From: Schoenoplectus triqueter
Taxonomy: Eukaryota > Streptophyta > Magnoliopsida > Poales > Cyperaceae
DNA length: 26,177 bases
Assembly (NCBI GenBank): GCA_964058805.1
Contig: CAXKVV010000155.1
Span: forward strand, 1 to 26,177
Direction: 5' to 3'
Part shown: piece after piece, positions 21,301 through 26,177 of the stretch
How positions within the stretch are numbered: position 1 is the stretch's first letter
Layout of the letters: each line of letters starts with the position of its first letter
The notes under the pieces: generated by a model
Told to the model about the DNA's origin: nothing
What the model saw: the letters and a program-made list of their open reading frames with translations, nothing else
The model's database searches: none
Program-made: the position numbers and the translations under genes

Positions 21301-23447
21301 ATTAAAAGGATAGAAATGCCATTTTTTTCATGGAAAAATAATTATAGCTTTTATTCAAGTTGCACAAACCAATTATTTGGAAATCTACAAAGATTCAAGG
21401 AATACATCCAGATACAAATCTGACAGTGCTTCATTTTGCAAACAGCAAAAATTTTTTGTATGTTCTCTGCTGTATGTTTTTTTCACTACCATAAAAATAA
21501 GATTCAACAATGGTTCTAAGTACCTTTAATAACGGTTCTCCAACCATTATTGAAGGGATTGTTAGAAAAAATAATAAGAAATCATCACAGAAGACGTCAT
21601 TATCGGAATGTTTCGTCAACCCTTTCACAACAGTTACGTTGTTGACTCCTCCCCTTTAACAACAGTTATTTATTAATAATCATTGCTAATTTAACAACAG
21701 TTATTTATTAATAATCATCGCTAAAGGTTCCTTTGACAATGGTTATCTACTTAGACAAGGGCTTCAGGCAAAAAAAACTTTGACCTGAGATAAGTTATTG
21801 AGAAGGAATCCCTGAAACCCATATGCTTACATGCCCTTTTAACACCCAAAAACCATCAGGGTCAAGCTGTAATTATACATTCAGACAATCAGACCACTGA
21901 ATTAGGTTTCCAAAGTTAAATCTCAATAAAAGGTTCGGAGTTAACAATATGGAAGCTATAATAACTTGAATTATCTACCAAATTTTGCCAAGGGTTCTTT
22001 TGGTTAGTGTATAATGGTACATCATTTTTAAGGGCGGATGCAGGATTTTGGTCAGAGGGGCAATTACCGGATTATAATAGCTTATCGGGTTCAAACTCAT
22101 TAATTAATCGGATACTAAATAAAAAAATAATAATTTAATATATATTCTTACCTAATAAAAAATAATTAAAATAATAACATTTTATATATTAAAAATAACA
22201 ACAAAATAAAGCTCAAAGTAATAGATATGACCTTCACCCTGAGCAGCATGTCTCAATAAGCTCGTAGCATACTCATTCAGATTCTCCCACAATGATCTCG
22301 ATGCTGCTCTAGTACTTCGGGCCTTGCGTCGGTAGATGAAATCAGCAAGTAGCTCATTGGGCTGTTGGCGGAGATTGCGATGTATGCACGGGTCTCTGAG
22401 TCGGAATCAGAAGTTGATGAAAAAAATTTTCCTCTAAAGAACTTCATAATAGCTTATCGGGTTCAAACTCATTAATTAATCGGATACTAAATAAAAAGAT
22501 AATAATTTAATATATATTCTTACCTAATAAAAATAATTAAAATAATAACATTTTATATATTAAAAATAACAACAAAATAAAGCTCAAAGTAATAGATATG
22601 ACCTTCACCCTGAGCGGCATGTCTCAATAAGCTCGTAGCATACTCATTCAGATTCTCCCACAATGATCTCGATGTTGCTCTAGTACTTCGGGCCTTGCTG
22701 CGTCGGTAGATGAAATCGGCAAGTAGCTCGTTGGGCTGTTGGCGGAGATTGCGAAGTATGCACGAGTCTCTGAATCGGAATCAGAAGTTGATGAAGAAAA
22801 TTTTCCTCTAAAGAATTTCATATTTTTGGCATCTTTGCATAATTATTTTATTATGTACGGTATTAAATATTTTTTTTCTCAATAAAAATAATCAGACAAT
22901 TCAGGGGAGGTAAAAAAAAATTTCAGAGGGAACAGATTATCGAAAACATTATTTTTCAAAATCCAGGGAAACAGCTGCCCCTAACCCTCTATGGATCTAC
23001 CGTGATCATTTTATATACTTGAGTATGATTACGATAGATATGAAAATGAAATCTTCAATGGTGAATTGGTTTTGATCTTCATTTCTTCTCAAAAATTAGT
23101 TCCAGAGAGCTCTGTTTTCTTTTCCTTGTTTTCTGAAGTTCCTTCAAAATATTCTTCATAATAGATTCTCAATACAAGGTGGTCTTCTTTAAGAGCCAAC
23201 AGATACTCTCTTCATTGCTGAAATATGTCAATAAAATAACTGATTATCAAGTATTAAGAATTAACTACGTTGGGAAATTTTCTGGATTTCAAGATAATTT
23301 ACTGTCATGTACAGGGAGGGATACTTATTTTATTACATTTTATATACAGGTGGCAAGATGCAATTCATGCACAATGCCATTGCAGTCATTAAATCGTCGC
23401 CAAATACTCTTCTGACCAATGATGATGAAACAGAGGCTCTACTTACG
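18317..23447 (+). CDS. CPS: 5' exons 1-3 of the copalyl diphosphate synthase gene (model)
   Basis: These three exons encode the 105 residues before the conserved core. Exon 1 (MASKPPLPLGLSRPYRAYG..) starts at the first ATG after the TATA box. Exon 2 (..VSKVWKEMRCSPCK..) and exon 3 (..MQFMHNAIAVIKSS..NDDETEALLT) follow. The three junctions into exon 4 are in phase 1, 1 and 0, each matching its partner. The resulting N-terminus puts every catalytic residue exactly 20 positions later than in Arabidopsis CPS, so the length is sensible. Weak points: the residues show little similarity to other CPS leaders I know, and exon 1 is proline-rich rather than a typical Ser-rich transit peptide. In addition the reading frame is open and Ser-rich without an ATG from 18131 to 18316. 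Confidence 0.5.
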
Positions 23448-26177
23448 GTAACTACTTAAGGCTCAATTATATTTATTTAATAAATGAAAACATACTTAAG
23501 AAATGCTGTTTCATACCTTGTTTTGCAGTTCTTGGAAGGAAGCAAATTAACAGAAATGGTTCAGAAAATCAAGGACATGTCAAAATCAATTGATGGAGGA
23601 GAAATTACAGTGTCAGCGTACGACACAGCATGGGTTGCATTGATAAAAGATGTCAATGGGGATGAAGGACCCCAATTTCCATCAAGCATTGAATGGATTG
23701 TCTCCAACCAACTGCCAGATGGATCATGGGGTGATGCAGCTTTCTTCTCAGCACATGATCGGATGATCAACACCCTCGCGTGTGTCATTGTGCTAACTTC
23801 ATGGAAGATTTACCCTGAAAATTGCAACAGAGGTACTGAATTACATGAATCACCTATTTTTTGTCTTATATTCATAAATTAGCATCTGTGGTTCTCTCTC
23901 CTTTTTTTGCTGTTTCTTTTTTAAGGCCAAACAAGGAACTTTTTTTTTTTCTATTAGGTTTGGTATTTCTTCGTGAGAACATGTGTAGATTGGCAGAGGA
24001 AGAAACAGAGCTTATGCTTATAGGATTCGAGATTGCATTCCCTTCTCTAATGCAAATGGCGAAGAATCTTGGCTTAGATGTGCCATCTGATGATCCCTTC
24101 GTAAAAAATATAAATGCCATGAGGGATATAAAACTTAAGAGGTTCAGTAAGGTGTCGCATATTGTTTTAACATAGGATCAAGTTGAGGTGTTAAGCTTTT
24201 AGACCTTGTTTGGAGCAACTAAACTAGTAAACAGGACAGAAGCTGAAATGCCCACAATCAAGTCATTCAAATTTGTTTTTTTTTATGTAGAATTTATTCA
24301 AGCATTCACATTGATCAGGTTAATGAAAATTTGGTATCGAGTTGATTCAAAAGTATCTCTTTGAAAAGAATATTATCGACCTTTTATTATTTTATTTTGC
24401 TTTTTTTTGCCCTTTGAATAGAATCCCGAAAATTGTTATGCATGAATTTCCAACGACACTCCTCCATAGCCTAGAAGGAATGCCTAATTTGAATTGGGAA
24501 AGACTTCTCAAGCTCCAGTCCAATGATGGCTCCTTCCTATTTTCTCCTTCTGCTACTGCATATGCTGTTATCCAGACAAATGATGAGAAATGCCTTGGTT
24601 ATCTTCAACAAATTGTCAACAAATTTCATGGAGGAGGTAAAAGATATTAATTGTTTATATAAAATTATTAACTTGTTGCATATGTGCCATAATTTATAAA
24701 CAAATACCTTCTGTCATACACTTCAAAACATTAAATAGGTAAATATTCACTTGATAAGCTTTGTGTTCAATAACAACGTATTCATCTTTTGCTCTCTTTT
24801 TTTCTTCTGTGTTGTTAGCACCGAATGTTTATCCTGTTGATCTTTTTGAACGCATATGGGTTGTTGATAGATTGGAACGCCTCGGCATCTCTCGGTATTT
24901 GAAAACAGAAATTGTCAGCTTACTGGAATATGTCCACAAGTATATATATAGCCTTCTCATCCTGATATATATCTTTAATTCAATTGTTTCATTTTTTTGT
25001 GCGAGTAAAGTACCAATTATCTATGTACCTATATTACAGATCTTGGAGCGATCAAGGGATATGTTGGGCAAGGGATTCGGGAGTACATGACATTGATGAT
25101 ACGTCAATGGCATTTCGTCTCCTTCGTTTGCATGGATATGAGGTCTCTTCATGTGAGTTGTAATAACTTTTTTTACAAGTTGACTCCAGTCCTTAATCTT
25201 GGTAGTAAGAAGTTGTCAAGCTTGTACTGATTGGTACAAACCAATTGTAACAAATGGTGTTTGCTTTAATCTTCCATTATTTCTAAGCTGCAAATTTTTT
25301 CGTTTATTTTCTACTAAAAGAGGGTAGCGGTAATACATATATAATATAACTTTGGCTCCATCTTGAAATTTCCTAACTTATTTATTGTTGTTTTTACAGT
25401 GTTTTTGTTACTATGTAAATAAATGTAGGTGTATTTAAGCATTTTGAGAAGGATGGAAAGTTCTTCTGCTTTGCAGGGCAGTCAAATCAAGCCGTGACTG
25501 GCATTTACAACTTGAACAGGGCGTCACAAGTAGCATATCCTGATGAACATATTTTGCAACAGGCAAAGAACTTCTCTTACAAGTTTTTAAGAGAGAACCA
25601 AGATTCTGGCCAGCTAAGAGATAAGTGGATTATTTCAAAGGACCTTCCTGGAGAGGTAAATGTACTCTGCATTTTTCCTTTATGTGGCAGGGGAACTTGA
25701 GTAATGTTTACATTTCATTTGTCAAAATCGATTATATCACTAAATAGCTCAAACTAAGGACAAACATTGTTTTTCTATACCAGATATTTTTTCTGTTATA
25801 ACTTTTGCCATCCATACAATAAGAATTCATATTTTTCAGATGGAAACTTCATGATTTCATAGAAAAGATGAAGAATCCTTTTGAGCGTTATGATATCATG
25901 ATCATTAAAAAAAATTAAGATTCTTTCTGATTTGGACCACGCAAAATTAAGTGCAGGTGGCATATGCATTGGATTTCCCATGGTATGCAAGTCTTCCACG
26001 TGTTGAAACAAGGCTGTACCTAGGTCAATACGGAGGCAGCAGTGATGTTTGGATAGGGAAAACCTTATATAGGTAATTTACCCAATTTACATGTATGAAA
26101 CATACAAATTTACTATTGCTGACATCCTGATATTCTGTGTTGTTTGTAGGATGCCACTTGTCAGCAACGACTTGTAC
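18317..26177 (+). CDS. CPS: Copalyl diphosphate synthase, ent-type (class II diterpene cyclase), 3' truncated by window
   Basis: Converts geranylgeranyl diphosphate to copalyl diphosphate in plastids. Exons: 18317-18401, 19673-19804, 23350-23447, 23529-23832, 23958-24141, 24422-24636, 24819-24939, 25040-25152, 25429-25655, 25957-26072 and 26150-26177 (cut). All borders are GT..AG, all phases match, and they total 541 codons, about two thirds of the usual ~800. Landmarks: SAYDTAWVAL (134-143), QLPDGSWGD (166-174), LHS with His283, PNV with Asn342, catalytic acid motif DIDD (397-400), then QSNQAVTGIYNL, PWYASLPRVETR, DVWIGKTLYR. The DXDD motif makes it class II. The His283/Asn342 dyad is the pair that defines ent-CPP synthases (His263/Asn322 in Arabidopsis). 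Arg351 replaces the His331 tied to Mg2+ inhibition in gibberellin-pathway enzymes, which points to specialised metabolism. The product is a prediction from residues. From exon 4 onward the reading is secure; exons 1-3 are less so. Confidence 0.93.
18474..18829. mobile_element. CPS: Degenerate fold-back element in CPS intron 1
   Basis: The left part (GTTAATGATGAAATTTATTATG) pairs with the reverse complement of the right end (ATTAATGATCAAATTTGTTAC). Inner segments such as GATATAAAAAATTATGTTTTG also pair with the other arm (GATATAAAAAGTTTCTATG). Arms are about 150 bases with many mismatches and indels. Non-coding and very AT-rich, so boundaries are approximate. Confidence 0.45.
18898..19302. mobile_element. 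CPS: Long fold-back (hairpin) MITE in CPS intron 1
   Basis: Two arms of roughly 180 bases form an inverted repeat around a ~40-base loop near 19076-19116. Matching blocks include GACAATTTTAACAATA, CTTATGAATAT, GGTGATT(T/C)AAATTT, and TTTTATTATCATTTGATA with the downstream TCCATCAA. The outer ends are TTAAT(T/C)AA. An RNA copy would form a near-complete hairpin. A partial relative of one arm lies at 15560-15650. Confidence 0.7.
20645..20917. mobile_element. CPS: MITE with 17-bp perfect terminal inverted repeats in CPS intron 2
   Basis: The left end TTTAGGGGTGTCAATGG (20645-20661) is the exact reverse complement of the right end CCATTGACACCCCTAAA (20901-20917). The similarity continues imperfectly inward (GGTCGGGTCA / TCGGGTCGGATCAC). 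The 273-base element is AT-rich inside and non-coding. The outermost bases may include the target duplication. GGGGTGTCAA ends are common in plant non-autonomous DNA elements; the superfamily is not certain. Confidence 0.75.
21484..21760 (+). mobile_element. CPS: CACTA-like element fragment in CPS intron 2
   Basis: It begins CACTACCATAAAAATAAG and carries ATTCAACAATGGTTCTAAG, CTTTAATAACGGTTCTCCAACC and ATTATTGAAGGG, matching the left subterminal zone of the element at 16130. Further on are two copies of TTTAACAACAGTTATTTATT with AATAATCATTGCTAA. No right terminus is found, so this is a truncated copy. Confidence 0.55.
22032..23002. mobile_element. CPS: GGCGGAT-family element with captured insert and 372-bp tandem duplication, in CPS intron 2
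   Basis: The left end GGGCGGATGCAGGATTTTGG and the family interior are clear; the right end (CTCTATGGATCTACCG) is decayed. Unlike copies 1 and 2 it contains a GC-richer insert (about 22229-22415) absent from those copies. Element interior plus insert then appear twice in tandem: ATAATAGCTTATCGGG recurs at 22074 and 22446, a 372-base period. The two units are nearly identical, so the duplication is recent relative to the family's divergence. Confidence 0.7.
22229..22415 (-). pseudogene. Possible captured gene fragment inside the mobile element, unit 1
   Basis: The minus strand is open across the insert and encodes FRLRDPCIHRNLRQQPNELL, continuing ADFIYRRKARSTRAASRSLW and ENLNEYATSLLRHAAQGEG. 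This composition looks protein-like and unlike the AT-rich element around it. A second copy lies in the duplicated unit (about 22600-22790). There a 3-base insertion keeps the frame (RRKAR becomes RRSKAR). I do not recognise the source gene. A second minus-strand frame is also partly open, so coding origin is not proven. Confidence 0.4.
25040..25152 (+). CDS. CPS: CPS exon 8: DIDD catalytic exon
   Basis: Encodes SWSDQGICWARDSG followed by VHDIDDTSMAFRLLRLHGYE. The four-residue DIDD provides the general acid (middle Asp, residue 399) that protonates the terminal double bond of geranylgeranyl diphosphate. The exon joins its neighbours in phases 2 and 1, and splicing rebuilds Lys380 from AA+A and Cys418 from T+GT. 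The motif is intact, so the class II activity is not lost at this site. Confidence 0.95.

Larger units (their letters stand above)
19805..23349 (+). other. CPS: 3.5-kb intron 2 of the CPS gene
   Basis: Bounded by AAAG|GTGCCT and ATATACAG|GTGGC if the 5' exon model is right. It holds three transposon-derived blocks (20645-20917, 21484-21760, 22032-23002). The remainder (19805-20640, 20920-21480, 21765-22030, 23005-23349) is AT-rich and shows no gene; the 78-codon frame at 23179-23415 overlaps exon 3 in a different frame and is not supported. Introns downstream of exon 3 are short (about 80-290 bases), so the enlargement is confined to introns 1 and 2. Confidence 0.5.

Noticed and set aside
18317..26177. 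A class I or bifunctional diterpene synthase
   Set aside because: The visible part has the class II DXDD motif and ent-CPS-type motifs. A class I DDXXD site would lie beyond the window end and cannot be judged directly, but the overall match is to monofunctional CPS.
18317..26177. A diterpenoid biosynthetic gene cluster
   Set aside because: No P450, class I terpene synthase or reductase gene is visible; only one terpene gene is present in the window.
1..26177. tRNA, rRNA, CRISPR or bacterial-type features
   Set aside because: Nothing with the right structure was seen, and the window is clearly plant nuclear DNA.

Overview
This is a 26 kb piece of plant nuclear DNA, almost certainly from a eudicot. 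The signs are AT-rich introns with GT..AG borders, plant-type non-autonomous transposons throughout, and a plant class II diterpene synthase gene. The species cannot be named from the sequence. There is no operon logic here: the genes are separate, spliced and far apart.

Layout. (1) 0.77-5.6 kb, minus strand: a complete seven-exon gene (one 5'UTR exon, six coding exons) for an 870-residue acidic, serine-rich, probably nuclear protein that I do not recognise. It has two putative nuclear localisation signals, five degenerate ~50-residue tandem repeats, and a conserved-looking C-terminal block. Its promoter has two perfect E2F consensus sites and a telo-box, which suggests S-phase or proliferation-linked expression. 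One intron carries a short SINE-like insertion with a clean target-site duplication. (2) 5.7-8.4 kb: intergenic DNA filled with small non-autonomous DNA transposons. (3) 8.5-10.1 kb, plus strand: the 5' end of an eIF2B-epsilon coding region with a broken frame, followed by phase-compatible exons of an unrelated, unrecognised protein; a chimeric or decayed gene. (4) 10.1-18.0 kb: gene-poor AT-rich DNA with two CACTA-like non-autonomous elements and several MITEs. (5) 18.1 kb to the window end, plus strand: the promoter and first eleven exons of a copalyl diphosphate synthase (class II diterpene cyclase), cut off by the window edge. Introns 1 and 2 of this gene are large and contain at least five transposon-derived blocks.

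The strongest biology is in the diterpene synthase. All spliced exons join in frame (541 codons) with a constant +20 offset to the Arabidopsis GA1/CPS numbering I recall. The protein carries the catalytic DIDD motif and the His/Asn (LHS + PNV) dyad of ent-CPP synthases. At the position of the histidine reported to confer Mg2+ inhibition in gibberellin-pathway enzymes it has arginine. This predicts an ent-CPP synthase used in specialised diterpenoid metabolism rather than, or as well as, gibberellin synthesis. I see no other terpene pathway gene in the window, so a biosynthetic cluster is not shown.
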